14,985 nucleotides of DNA from an uncultured Bacteroidales bacterium (GTDB lineage Bacteria; Bacteroidota; Bacteroidia; Bacteroidales; UBA932), in the NCBI GenBank assembly GCA_945874815.1, contig CAMCIE010000007.1, forward strand, positions 1 to 14,985. Direction: 5' to 3'. Shown here in pieces: positions 1 to 7,422 of this stretch. Every line of letters begins with the position of its first letter. The stretch's first letter is position 1. The notes under the pieces were generated by a model, which saw only the letters and a program-made list of their open reading frames with translations, was not told where the DNA came from and searched no databases. The position numbers were made by a program, and so were the translations under genes.

Positions 1-976
1 AAATGCGGAAATCATACTCGGAAACACTTATCATCTATATCTCCGTCCCGGCCTTGACATCCTCAAGGCCGCCGGCGGATTGCACAAGTTCGAATCCTGG
101 GACAGACCCATCCTTACCGACAGCGGCGGATTCCAGGTATTCTCGCTCAGCCCCATCAGGAAGCTGACCCCGGAGGGATGCATCTTCCGTTCGCATATTG
201 ACGGATCCAAACATGTTTTTACCCCGGAAAACAATGTTGATACTCAAAGGATCATTGGCGCAGACATCATCATGGCCCTGGACGAATGCTGTCCCGGTGA
301 CGCCACATACGACTATGCAAGGAAATCCCTTGAGCTCACAAAATCGTGGTTGGAAAGGTGCATAAGGCACTTTGACCAGACCGAGCCTCTGTACGGCTAT
401 TCTCAGACCCTCTTCCCGATTGTCCAGGGATGCGTTTATCCTGACCTGAGAATCCAGGCAGTCGAGCATGCCGCTTCATTCGACAGGGAGGGTTATGCAA
501 TCGGAGGACTTGCCGTGGGCGAGCCTACCGAAAAGATGTATGAAATGCTTGAGGTCGTGGATCCTGTCCTGCCTCAGGACAAGCCCCGATATCTTATGGG
601 AGTCGGCACACCGGCAAATATACTCGAGGGCATTGCCCGAGGTGTGGACATGTTCGACTGTGTGATGCCAACCCGCAACGGCCGTAACGGTATGTTGTTC
701 ACCTGGGACGGTATCATGAACATGAAAAACAGGAAATGGGCTGATGATTTCTCCCCTCTTGATCCGAAGGGAACTTCATTCGTTGACCATACATATACCA
801 AGGCTTATCTGAGACATCTTTTTGTATCAGGTGAGATTTTCGCGGGTCAGATTGCCAGCGAGCACAATCTGGCTTTCTATCTTGATCTGGTCCGCCAGGC
901 ACGCATCCACATCCAGGCCGGAGATTTCAGGGCATGGAAAGATGCCGTCGTTCCAAAACTCACAAGCAGACTATAG
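1..976 (+). CDS. tgt: Queuine/preQ1 tRNA-guanine transglycosylase, 5' end cut by the window
   Basis: TGT exchanges guanine for the queuosine precursor at position 34 of GUN-anticodon tRNAs in the cytoplasm. The reading frame is open from base 2 (NAEIILGNTYHLYLRPG), giving 324 residues; the family is about 375, so roughly 50 N-terminal residues lie outside. A methionine start near base 80 would be false, because conserved TGT sequence continues upstream. Visible are the substrate-pocket TDSGGFQ (Asp codon 119-121), the GGLAVGE loop, and the nucleophile motif MFDCVMPTRNGRNG (Asp codon 656-658). The usual C-terminal zinc site CxCxxC is absent: the aligned positions after 'SPLDPK' read G, S and D (codons 770-787), while the histidine of EHNL (863-865) remains. 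From memory this is usual in Bacteroidota TGTs. The next gene starts 11 bases downstream, so they are probably one transcript. Confidence 0.96.
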   Translation, partial: NAEIILGNTYHLYLRPGLDILKAAGGLHKFESWDRPILTDSGGFQVFSLSPIRKLTPEGCIFRSHIDGSKHVFTPENNVDTQRIIGADIIMALDECCPGDATYDYARKSLELTKSWLERCIRHFDQTEPLYGYSQTLFPIVQGCVYPDLRIQAVEHAASFDREGYAIGGLAVGEPTEKMYEMLEVVDPVLPQDKPRYLMGVGTPANILEGIARGVDMFDCVMPTRNGRNGMLFTWDGIMNMKNRKWADDFSPLDPKGTSFVDHTYTKAYLRHLFVSGEIFAGQIASEHNLAFYLDLVRQARIHIQAGDFRAWKDAVVPKLTSRL

Positions 977-980
977 GAGG
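975..980 (+). promoter_or_regulatory. Shine-Dalgarno-like AGGAGG deciding the permease start
   Basis: AGGAGG overlaps the tgt stop region and sits 7 bases before the ATG at 988. It favours that ATG over the upstream in-frame ATG at 934, which lies inside tgt. Strong SD sites are uncommon in Bacteroidota, so its presence suggests that efficient initiation is needed here. Confidence 0.6.
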
Positions 981-987
981 ATGGGAG

Positions 988-2082
988 ATGATTGATTTCA
1001 GACCGAAAAAACTCGACGTATATATAGTCAGGAAGTTCATCACGACTTTCTTCATCGCCCTTCTGCTGATTATCGGTATTGTCATAATATTCGACATCAG
1101 TGAGAAAATTGATGATTTCGTGAACAAGGAGGCACCGCTCAAAGCCATCATTTTTGACTACTACCTCAACTTCGTGCCATATTTCATGAACATGTTCAGT
1201 CCCCTGTTCGTGTTCATAACCGTCATATTCTTCACTTCGAAAATGGCGGCGGACTCTGAAATAATCGCCATTCTATCCTGCGGAATCAGTTTCCACAGAA
1301 TGATGGTTCCGTATTTGTTTTCTGCCACGCTCATTGCCGGTTTGTCTCTGTGCCTGAATCTTTTCGTCATCCCGGATGCGAACTTGAAAAGGCTTGAATT
1401 CGAGAACCAATATATCAAGACAAGGTTCAAGAGTGTGGGCAGAAACGTGCATTACCAGATTTCTCCGGGTGAATTCGTATATGCGGAGTCGTTCAGTTCA
1501 TGGAACAAAACCGCCTACAAGTTCACACTTGAGAGAATCGAGGACAACAAACTGGTTTCGAAACTCTCTGCTGAAACAGCCTTCTTCGATGAAAAGACCG
1601 GGAAATGGGTGCTCAAGAAATATTTTATCAGAGACTATAATGCCGACCTTACGGACAATATCCGCAGCGGCAAACAGCTTGACACCACACTTGCCCTGAC
1701 TGTCAACGATTTCTATATGACAGAGAAGACAGTTGAGACGCTTGACTACCAGAAGCTCAATGAATTGATCGAAACTCAGAGGATGAGGGGTGATGCAAAT
1801 GTCAAGTTCGCACTGATCGAAAAGCATACGCGTTTCGCCCTGCCTTTCTCGGCCTTCATCCTCACCATCATGGGTGTGTCGCTGTCTTCAAAGAAAAGAA
1901 GGGGCGGTATCGGATGGAATATCGGTATAGGTATAGCGCTGGCATTCACCTATATCCTCTTCCTGAGATTCAGCCAGATGTTCGTTCATACAGGGGTGCT
2001 GCCGCCTGGAATTGCCCTTTGGGTGCCGAATATCCTGTATGCGGTCATTACGGCATTCCTTTACAAAATTGCGCCTAAATAG
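988..2082 (+). CDS. LptF/LptG (YjgP/YjgQ) family LPS export permease
   Basis: Inner-membrane subunit of the LptB2FG transporter, which extracts lipopolysaccharide from the inner membrane and passes it to the periplasmic Lpt bridge. The start at 988 gives 364 residues, matching the usual 355-370. The layout fits the family: three N-terminal helices (about residues 14-36, 62-84, 106-128), a periplasmic beta-rich domain (about 135-270), then three C-terminal helices (about 280-300, 308-328, 340-360). The cytoplasmic coupling-helix segment after helix 2 (DSEIIAILSCGIS, residues 89-101) is the LptB contact motif of the family. It lies immediately after tgt, an arrangement I recall as common in Bacteroidota. 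LptF and LptG cannot be separated with confidence from one sequence, so no symbol is given. Confidence 0.9.
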   Translation: MIDFRPKKLDVYIVRKFITTFFIALLLIIGIVIIFDISEKIDDFVNKEAPLKAIIFDYYLNFVPYFMNMFSPLFVFITVIFFTSKMAADSEIIAILSCGISFHRMMVPYLFSATLIAGLSLCLNLFVIPDANLKRLEFENQYIKTRFKSVGRNVHYQISPGEFVYAESFSSWNKTAYKFTLERIEDNKLVSKLSAETAFFDEKTGKWVLKKYFIRDYNADLTDNIRSGKQLDTTLALTVNDFYMTEKTVETLDYQKLNELIETQRMRGDANVKFALIEKHTRFALPFSAFILTIMGVSLSSKKRRGGIGWNIGIGIALAFTYILFLRFSQMFVHTGVLPPGIALWVPNILYAVITAFLYKIAPK

Positions 2083-2086
2083 GATT

Positions 2087-2103
2087 CAGGTTCCACAGGT
2101 TCC
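2087..2103. repeat. Short tandem direct repeat CAGGTTCC-A-CAGGTTCC
   Basis: Two copies of CAGGTTCC with a 9-base period lie in the 53-base gap between the permease stop and the transporter start, followed by GGACCT, which pairs partly with the second copy. The element is short and may be chance or a weak hairpin; no function is claimed. Confidence 0.4.
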
Positions 2104-2135
2104 GGACCTCATAAGAAATACAAAAGCACTAAAAT

Positions 2136-3419
2136 ATGGGAAAATCAATCAGATTCAGGCTCATCGTGATGAATATCATCCAATGGGCAGTGTGGGGATC
2201 CTACCTCACATCTTTGGGAAGTTATCTTGCTTCTGTAGGACTTGCTACCAGAATCGGTATCTTCTATGCAATGCAGGGCATCGTTTCTATCTTCATGCCG
2301 ACACTCATGGGAATCGTTGCTGACAAATGGGTTCCTGCCCAGCGTCTGCTCGGCTTCTGCCACGGTATAGCAGGTGTTGCAATGATTGCAGCGGCCTTCT
2401 ACGGAATGACTGCAGGAAGCAGTATTTCTTTTGCTGCCCTTTTCAGTCTATATTCAATCAGTGTGGCATTCTACATGCCTACAATTGCACTTTCAAACTC
2501 TGTTGCATACAACATTCTTGAGAAGAACGGCTATGACACAGTCAAGGATTTCCCTCCTATCAGGGTGTTCGGAACCATCGGTTTCATCTGTGCAATGCTT
2601 TTCGTAAACTTCATGAAAGATGGCAACGGTGTGGCATTCCAGTATTCATACAACCAGTTGCTGGTGTCCGGAATTTGCGGCCTTGTAATGCTCCTTTACT
2701 GCTTAACTCTTCCAAACTGTCCTTGCAACAAGACATCTGACGGTAATGTGAGTATTGCAGAGCGATTCGGTTTCAACGCATTCTCGCTTTTCAAGGACAG
2801 GAACATGGCAGTATTCTTCATTTTCTCGATGCTTCTCGGAGTTGCACTGCAGATTACAAACGGTTTCGCAAATCCATTCATCACTCACTTCACAGAAGTG
2901 CCTGAGTTTGCACAGACTTGGGGAGCACGCAATGCAAATGCCCTGATTTCAATTTCTCAGATTTCCGAGACCCTCGGCATTCTGCTCATTCCTATTGCAA
3001 TGAAATTATTTGGAATCAAGAAGGTAATGATCATCTCGCTGTTCGCCTGGGTGCTTCGTTTCGGTCTGTTCGGGGCAGGTGACACCGGAAGCGGAATCTG
3101 GATGCTCATACTCTCTATGATTGTATATGGAGTGGCTTTCGATTTCTTCAACATCTCAGGATCACTTTACGTGAACATGAGGACTACGGAAAAGATTCAG
3201 AACAGCGCACAGGGTCTTTTCATGCTCATGACCAACGGTATTGGAGCAACCATGGGTACTCTCTGTGCACAGGCTGTCGTCAACCATTTTGTTTACAATG
3301 CCGCAGAACCTGACTGGAGCACCGCATGGTACATCTTCGCCGGATATGCCCTCGTTGTAGCACTGCTTTTCATCTTCCTCTTCAAGGATCCGAAGGGAGA
3401 TATGAGCAAAATCGCTTAA
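2136..3419 (+). CDS. NupG-like nucleoside:H+ symporter (MFS)
   Basis: A 427-residue integral membrane protein with about twelve hydrophobic segments, close in length to E. coli NupG (418). The N-terminus (IIQWAVWGSYLTSLGSYL), the loop after helix 2 (GIVADKWVPAQRLLG) and the segment FPPIRVFGTIGFI resemble the nucleoside:H+ symporter family of the major facilitator superfamily. The likely role is uptake of nucleosides across the inner membrane with protons. The start at 2136 is the first ATG after the permease stop and begins directly before the first helix. The gap to the previous gene is 53 bases with no clear promoter or terminator, so read-through from tgt is possible. Substrate is inferred from family only; some Bacteroidota members are annotated simply as MFS transporters. 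Confidence 0.85.
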   Translation: MGKSIRFRLIVMNIIQWAVWGSYLTSLGSYLASVGLATRIGIFYAMQGIVSIFMPTLMGIVADKWVPAQRLLGFCHGIAGVAMIAAAFYGMTAGSSISFAALFSLYSISVAFYMPTIALSNSVAYNILEKNGYDTVKDFPPIRVFGTIGFICAMLFVNFMKDGNGVAFQYSYNQLLVSGICGLVMLLYCLTLPNCPCNKTSDGNVSIAERFGFNAFSLFKDRNMAVFFIFSMLLGVALQITNGFANPFITHFTEVPEFAQTWGARNANALISISQISETLGILLIPIAMKLFGIKKVMIISLFAWVLRFGLFGAGDTGSGIWMLILSMIVYGVAFDFFNISGSLYVNMRTTEKIQNSAQGLFMLMTNGIGATMGTLCAQAVVNHFVYNAAEPDWSTAWYIFAGYALVVALLFIFLFKDPKGDMSKIA

Positions 3420-3436
3420 CTGTCAGACAGATATAA

Positions 3437-3487
3437 AATCAAGAGGCTGGCTGAAAGTCATTCGACTATTCAGCCAGCCTCTTGATT
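3437..3487. terminator. Bidirectional intrinsic terminator between convergent genes
   Basis: A perfect 19-base inverted repeat (arms 3437-3455 and 3469-3487, starting AATCAAGAGGCTGGCTGAA) flanks a 13-base loop in which AGTC and GACT can pair further. On the plus strand TTTTT follows at 3493-3497; on the minus strand the exit side reads TTTATAT. The right arm overlaps the stop codon of the minus-strand aldo-keto reductase (3486-3488). It should end both the transporter and the reductase transcripts. Confidence 0.85.
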
Positions 3488-4838
3488 ATTGGTTTTTGCG
3501 AAGTTCTTCGACATATCTCCAAATGCGTCCGAGTTCTCCGGGGATATTGATATCCTGAGGACAATTAGGCCGGCATTGGTTGCAGCTGATGCATCGGTCA
3601 GCCTGCCGTAACTTTGGAACAGAGCGGTCATAGCTTATCAGATATGCCCTACGCGCTTTCCTGTATTCTTTAGTGCCGGCATCCTCATTGATATATCCTT
3701 CATTGAGGCATTTGTTGTAGTGCTGAAAGATTTCCGGTATGTCTATGCCATAAGGGCAAGGCATGCAGTAGTCACAATGGGTACACCTCACAAACGGGAA
3801 CTTCTTCATCAGACCGGCTACATCCTGAAGGAAGTCCTGCTCCGATTCAGTCAGCTCCACCAAAGGAGAATATGTGTTCAGATTGTCCTGAAGATGCTCC
3901 ATATAAGTCATTCCGCTCAACACAGTCAGCACCCCCTTGCATGAGCCTGCAAATCGGAATGCCCAGCTGGCATTGCTTGCTGCAGGTGCTTTTTCCTTCA
4001 GCATATCCACGATGAAATCTGGCAGATTGGCAAGCCTTCCTCCAAGAAGCGGTTCCATGATGATGGCAGGAATATCCCGTTTTTCCAGTTCACCATAAAG
4101 GTATTCCGCCTCGGTATTCCTTCCCTGAGGATGCTTCCAGTCCATATAATTGAGCTGTATCTGTACAAAGTCCCAATGATACTTTTCATGGAGTGCCATA
4201 AGGGCATCAAAGCATGCTTTATCTCCATGGAATGAGAAACCGAGATTCCTGATACGGCCTGCCTCCCTTTCCTTCATCAGGAAATCAATCATTCCATTAT
4301 CTACGAACCTCTCATTGAATTTCTCCATTCCTCCCCCACCGATAGAATGGAGAAGATAATAGTCAAGATAATCCACCTGCAGACTCTTGAAAGAGGTATG
4401 GTACATTTCCATTGCCGCCTTTCTTGACGAGTCATTGAAGTTTGAGAGCTTGGTTGCAATGAAATAACTGTCGCGGGGATGCCTTGAAAGAGCCAGACCT
4501 GTAGCCCTTTCACATTCTCCAGCAAGATACATCGGCGCTGCATCGAAATAGTTGACACCGTGTTCAATTGCATAATCTACAAGCCTGTTGACCTGTTCCT
4601 GGTCAATCACTTCCTTATTGTCAACCTTGGTCATCGGCCACCTCATGCATCCGTAGCCAAGAATGCTGACCTTGTCACCTGAATTGTGATTGGTCCTGTA
4701 GGTCATCTCTCCTCCCCCGAGTGCAGTCGCGGTGCCTGCATCCGCAGCACATCCTCCGACAAGGCTTGTGGCGGCAACTGACGCAACTGCTGACGAACTT
4801 GTCTTGATAAATTCCCTTCTGCTGATATTCTTGCTCAT
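3486..4838 (-). CDS. Tat/lipobox aldo-keto reductase with C-terminal Fe-S motifs
   Basis: A 450-residue protein of the COG1453-like aldo-keto reductase group. The N-terminus has a twin-arginine motif SRREFIK (residues 6-12), a weakly hydrophobic stretch and a lipobox LVGGC (Cys30), suggesting export as a folded, lipid-anchored protein. The barrel domain (about 50-325) keeps a candidate catalytic tetrad: Asp99, Tyr104, Lys130 and His164, with the 'EPLLGGRL' segment at 262-269. The C-terminal part holds two Fe-S motifs: CTHCDYCMPCP (Cys352, 355, 358, 361, plus Cys377 nearby) and CISCNQCRPNCP (Cys416, 419, 422, 426). It starts 11 bases after the polyferredoxin stop, so the two are very likely co-transcribed and may exchange electrons. 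Substrate, nucleotide dependence and direction are unknown. Family assignment is firm; the exported location is a prediction from the signal. Confidence 0.88.
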   Translation of the reverse strand: MSKNISRREFIKTSSSAVASVAATSLVGGCAADAGTATALGGGEMTYRTNHNSGDKVSILGYGCMRWPMTKVDNKEVIDQEQVNRLVDYAIEHGVNYFDAAPMYLAGECERATGLALSRHPRDSYFIATKLSNFNDSSRKAAMEMYHTSFKSLQVDYLDYYLLHSIGGGGMEKFNERFVDNGMIDFLMKEREAGRIRNLGFSFHGDKACFDALMALHEKYHWDFVQIQLNYMDWKHPQGRNTEAEYLYGELEKRDIPAIIMEPLLGGRLANLPDFIVDMLKEKAPAASNASWAFRFAGSCKGVLTVLSGMTYMEHLQDNLNTYSPLVELTESEQDFLQDVAGLMKKFPFVRCTHCDYCMPCPYGIDIPEIFQHYNKCLNEGYINEDAGTKEYRKARRAYLISYDRSVPKLRQADRCISCNQCRPNCPQDINIPGELGRIWRYVEELRKNQ

Positions 4839-4849
4839 AGTATTACCGA

Positions 4850-6382
4850 TTATAAGGTTTGATGAACTTCATGTCCTTCAACATGGATTGCAGAGACAGG
4901 ACTCGCCGGACAAAGGTTCTCACATGCCCCGCATCCGATGCATTTCTGCTCATTCACAGAAGGAATCCTTGGCGATTTCGGATTCTGAGGATCTGACAGA
5001 ACCATCTTGATTGCTCCTGCCGGACAGTGTTTGGCGCAGTTGCCACAGTGAACGGAATCTATATTCACGACACAAAGGCTGTAGTCCACTACTGCATGAC
5101 CGATCTGCACTGAAGATTTCTCCTCAGGAGTAATCTCCAATATCGCACCTGCAGGGCAAACCTGCGAGCATGCCGTGCACTCCGGTCTGCAATAGCCCTT
5201 TTCATACGACATTTCAGGCTGCATGAATCTTGTCAGGTCAGACGAAGGCCTGAGGACATTGTTCGGACAGGTGCTGACGCATAGCTGGCATGAAGTGCAA
5301 TGATCAGTGAAATGTTTGAGACTCACTGCCCCCGCCGGTACGAGCGGTACAGTCCTTTGCGCAGCCTTGTGAGTCCTTTCCGGAGCAAGACGCTCTTTCA
5401 GCGACTTTTCCTGTGCCTGCAGGGCAGATGCTCCGAGTATTGCGGCTCCTGCAAGAAAGGCTCTTCTTCCAGTGTCTGCCGTCTTGTTTCCCGCTTTATC
5501 TTCCTTGGCGGTCTGGGGAGCATTCTGCTTCTTCCCATAGCGAAGTCTGTAATGGATAGCTCCTTCGCTGCATGTACTTATACAGTCCATGCAGCTTACG
5601 CATCTGCTGGTGTCTATCAGATGATTCTGCATGTCAATGCAAGAACATTTGCACTGCCTTCCGCACAGGCCACATCCACGGCATTTCGATTTGTCTATGC
5701 CCGGAGCAAGCAGGCTGAATCTTGAGAAGAAGCCCAGCATCGTACCAACCGGACAAATATTGTTGCACCATGTCCTGCCGCCTATCCATGCAAGTACGAA
5801 AAGGAGTATGAACATGGCTGCTGAAGCTATGAATGCAGGTAGGCTCCTTATCCACACCTCTTTCGAATAGAATGCATAGCTGTCAAGTCTTTCTGCCACC
5901 CAGGCAAGGAGATTGTTGCCCAAACCATATACTGGAGCGAACAGGTTCTGAGCAATCTTGCCATATACGCTGTACGGAGCAAGAAAACCGGATATTGCCG
6001 ATACACCGAATGCCAATGTGACAAAGAAAATGACCAGCATGCCGTAACGAAGCCACTTATGCTCCTTCTCATATTTGAAGCGGAAGCGGTCTTTCTTCTT
6101 CATCTTTCCCCTGGTCCACGAAATTATGTCCTGCATCACTCCCAAAGGGCAGATTACAGAGCAGTACACCCTTCCCAAAATAAGGGTCAGGAGGATAAGG
6201 AGGGCTACAATCGCCACATTCAGAGAAAGTGCAGCCGGCAAAAATTGAATCCTGGCCATCCAACCCAGATAAGTATGGAGGGCTCCAGTTACATCCAGAA
6301 ATAGCAATGTGATTGAGGTAAAGAACACAAAAGCCAGAGCTACCCTGATGATTCTCAAGTAATTAGTTTTCTTCTGCTTCAT
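4850..6382 (-). CDS. NapH-NapG-like membrane polyferredoxin fusion with internal Tat signal
   Basis: A 510-residue protein. The ATG at 6382 is preferred over a TTG three codons upstream. N-terminal NapH-like part: four hydrophobic helices (about 8-33, 45-69, 110-130, 182-200), each pair followed by a CxxxCP motif (Cys74/78 and Cys206/210), then two ferredoxin-like motifs (Cys234-248 and Cys261, 264, 267, 271). A twin-arginine motif TGRRAFL with a hydrophobic, alanine-rich stretch follows at residues 304-323. The C-terminal part is NapG-like with four cysteine sets: 362/365/368/372, 398/402/405/409, 437/446/449/453 and 481/484/487/491. NapG and NapH form a quinol dehydrogenase module in other bacteria. 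Read this way, the first half is cytoplasmic or membrane and the second periplasmic. The start overlaps the phospholipase by 20 bases and the aldo-keto reductase follows after 11. The role is inferred. Confidence 0.85.
   Translation of the reverse strand: MKQKKTNYLRIIRVALAFVFFTSITLLFLDVTGALHTYLGWMARIQFLPAALSLNVAIVALLILLTLILGRVYCSVICPLGVMQDIISWTRGKMKKKDRFRFKYEKEHKWLRYGMLVIFFVTLAFGVSAISGFLAPYSVYGKIAQNLFAPVYGLGNNLLAWVAERLDSYAFYSKEVWIRSLPAFIASAAMFILLFVLAWIGGRTWCNNICPVGTMLGFFSRFSLLAPGIDKSKCRGCGLCGRQCKCSCIDMQNHLIDTSRCVSCMDCISTCSEGAIHYRLRYGKKQNAPQTAKEDKAGNKTADTGRRAFLAGAAILGASALQAQEKSLKERLAPERTHKAAQRTVPLVPAGAVSLKHFTDHCTSCQLCVSTCPNNVLRPSSDLTRFMQPEMSYEKGYCRPECTACSQVCPAGAILEITPEEKSSVQIGHAVVDYSLCVVNIDSVHCGNCAKHCPAGAIKMVLSDPQNPKSPRIPSVNEQKCIGCGACENLCPASPVSAIHVEGHEVHQTL
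5414..5473 (-). other. Internal twin-arginine signal-anchor in the polyferredoxin
   Basis: This stretch encodes residues 304-323. It begins T-G-R-R-A-F-L, a good match to the S/T-R-R-x-F-L-K Tat consensus, and continues with a short uncharged Ala/Leu/Gly helix. It is preceded by a polar linker (about residues 283-303) and followed by a charged linker. An even number of helices before it keeps this motif on the cytoplasmic side, as Tat requires. Confidence 0.65.
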
Positions 6383-7355
6383 ATTTGTCAAGGGCTTTTT
6401 TCATCAACTCGCGTCCAATTTCAGCAATTTCGCTGGCCTTGGCATAGTCGGATATTTCACCATAGGCATCGAACGGCATCTTGACCAGGACATCCGGTTT
6501 ATACAAACTGATGGAATGCTCTGAATTGACATGGTTCATCAGAGAGAATGTCCTTGACAGAATGCTGTAATAGTTGTCACCTATATCGATTGTTTCAACT
6601 CGTCTGGCATCCGAAGAAATCTTGTCGGCAAGGACCTTGAACCCCTGCTGTCCGGCAAGTCTGACCTTGTCCTTGAACGTCATATTGCCGTTCTTCCTTA
6701 TGGATGCCATCACTGAACGGGTCTGCTCATCCATCTGCTTCTGGTGCTCCAGCAACTCCTCTTTGGAACGTGCTTCTTCAATGAGCATATCCCTTATGCC
6801 CTCGACATCCACATCATTAACATCGAAGGCAACCAGGATATCGTGCCCGTTCCTGTCAACTCTGTTAAGAGGTATGGAATTTACTATTCCGCCGTCTATC
6901 AATGTCCTGTATCCATATTTGACGGGTCTGAACAGGGAAGGGATTGATATGGATGCCCTGATGGCATCGAAAAGGTCACCTTCGTCAAAAATGACTTCTT
7001 CTCCCGTATAAAGGTCAGTTGCGATTGCCTTGAATGGGATACGCAAATCCTCAATCTGAACGTCAGGAACAATTTCCTTTATGGCATCTATCACCCTGTC
7101 GCCTTTGACAAGATGATTCTTGCTGATGGATAAGTCCATAAGCGTGAATACTTTCCACGCATCAAGCGTATAAAGCCAATCTTTGATCTGTGACAGTCTT
7201 CCGGCAGCGAATATTCCTCCGATCAGAGAGCCTATTGATGTTCCTGCCACAGAAGTGATATTATAATCCCGGCTGAGCAGTTCCTCTATTGCTCCTATGT
7301 AAGCGAATCCTCTCGGACCTCCGCTTGACAAAACCAATGCGACATCTTTCTTCAT
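6363..7355 (-). CDS. Patatin-like phospholipase (RssA/YchK type)
   Basis: A 330-residue serine hydrolase predicted to cleave acyl ester bonds in lipids. Visible are the glycine-rich oxyanion loop SSGGPRGFAYIG (residues 10-21), the nucleophile elbow GTSIG with Ser40, and the catalytic Asp154 in DGGIVNSIPL, the Ser-Asp dyad of the patatin fold. There is no signal peptide or outer-membrane barrel domain, so it is probably cytoplasmic. A charged helical segment (about 185-250) and a C-terminal tail follow the catalytic core. The start at 7355 places the oxyanion loop at the expected short distance from the N-terminus. The last 20 bases overlap the start of the polyferredoxin, so translation may be coupled. 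It is 67 bases downstream of ssb with a hairpin between. Confidence 0.92.
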   Translation of the reverse strand: MKKDVALVLSSGGPRGFAYIGAIEELLSRDYNITSVAGTSIGSLIGGIFAAGRLSQIKDWLYTLDAWKVFTLMDLSISKNHLVKGDRVIDAIKEIVPDVQIEDLRIPFKAIATDLYTGEEVIFDEGDLFDAIRASISIPSLFRPVKYGYRTLIDGGIVNSIPLNRVDRNGHDILVAFDVNDVDVEGIRDMLIEEARSKEELLEHQKQMDEQTRSVMASIRKNGNMTFKDKVRLAGQQGFKVLADKISSDARRVETIDIGDNYYSILSRTFSLMNHVNSEHSISLYKPDVLVKMPFDAYGEISDYAKASEIAEIGRELMKKALDKYEAEEN

Positions 7356-7374
7356 TGAGAATACCTGTTTGAAA

Positions 7375-7400
7375 GGAGAGTCCGGTTAGCCGGATTCTCC
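7375..7400 (-). terminator. Hairpin between ssb and the phospholipase
   Basis: GGAGAGTCCGG (7375-7385) pairs with CCGGATTCTCC (7390-7400) across a TTAG loop: 11 pairs with one G-T wobble. On the minus strand it is followed only by TTTC, so it is a weak terminator or an mRNA-stabilising or attenuating element between ssb and the downstream redox genes. Confidence 0.5.
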
Positions 7401-7422
7401 CCGCAAATTTAGGTAAAATACA

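Noticed and set aside
80..82. Start of tgt at base 80
   Set aside because: The codon is TTG and conserved TGT sequence continues in frame upstream to the window edge.
35..469. Minus-strand open frame of 144 codons inside tgt
   Set aside because: It lies fully opposite a strongly conserved TGT frame and shows no family motifs.
934..987. Earlier ATG for the LptF/G permease
   Set aside because: It lies inside tgt; the ATG at 988 has an AGGAGG site and matches the family length.
5300..5725. Plus-strand frame of 141 codons opposite the polyferredoxin
   Set aside because: It mirrors the cysteine-rich frame and has no recognisable domain.
6383..6391. TTG start three codons upstream for the polyferredoxin
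   Set aside because: The ATG at 6382 is close by and the extra three residues add nothing conserved.
6574..7011. Plus-strand frame of 145 codons opposite the phospholipase
   Set aside because: Serine- and leucine-rich shadow of the patatin gene, with no motif or start signal.
7404..7411. Exact TAnnTTTG box (minus strand) as a phospholipase promoter
   Set aside because: No TTTG lies at the right distance upstream; the nearest is only 12 bases away, so it was not listed as a promoter.
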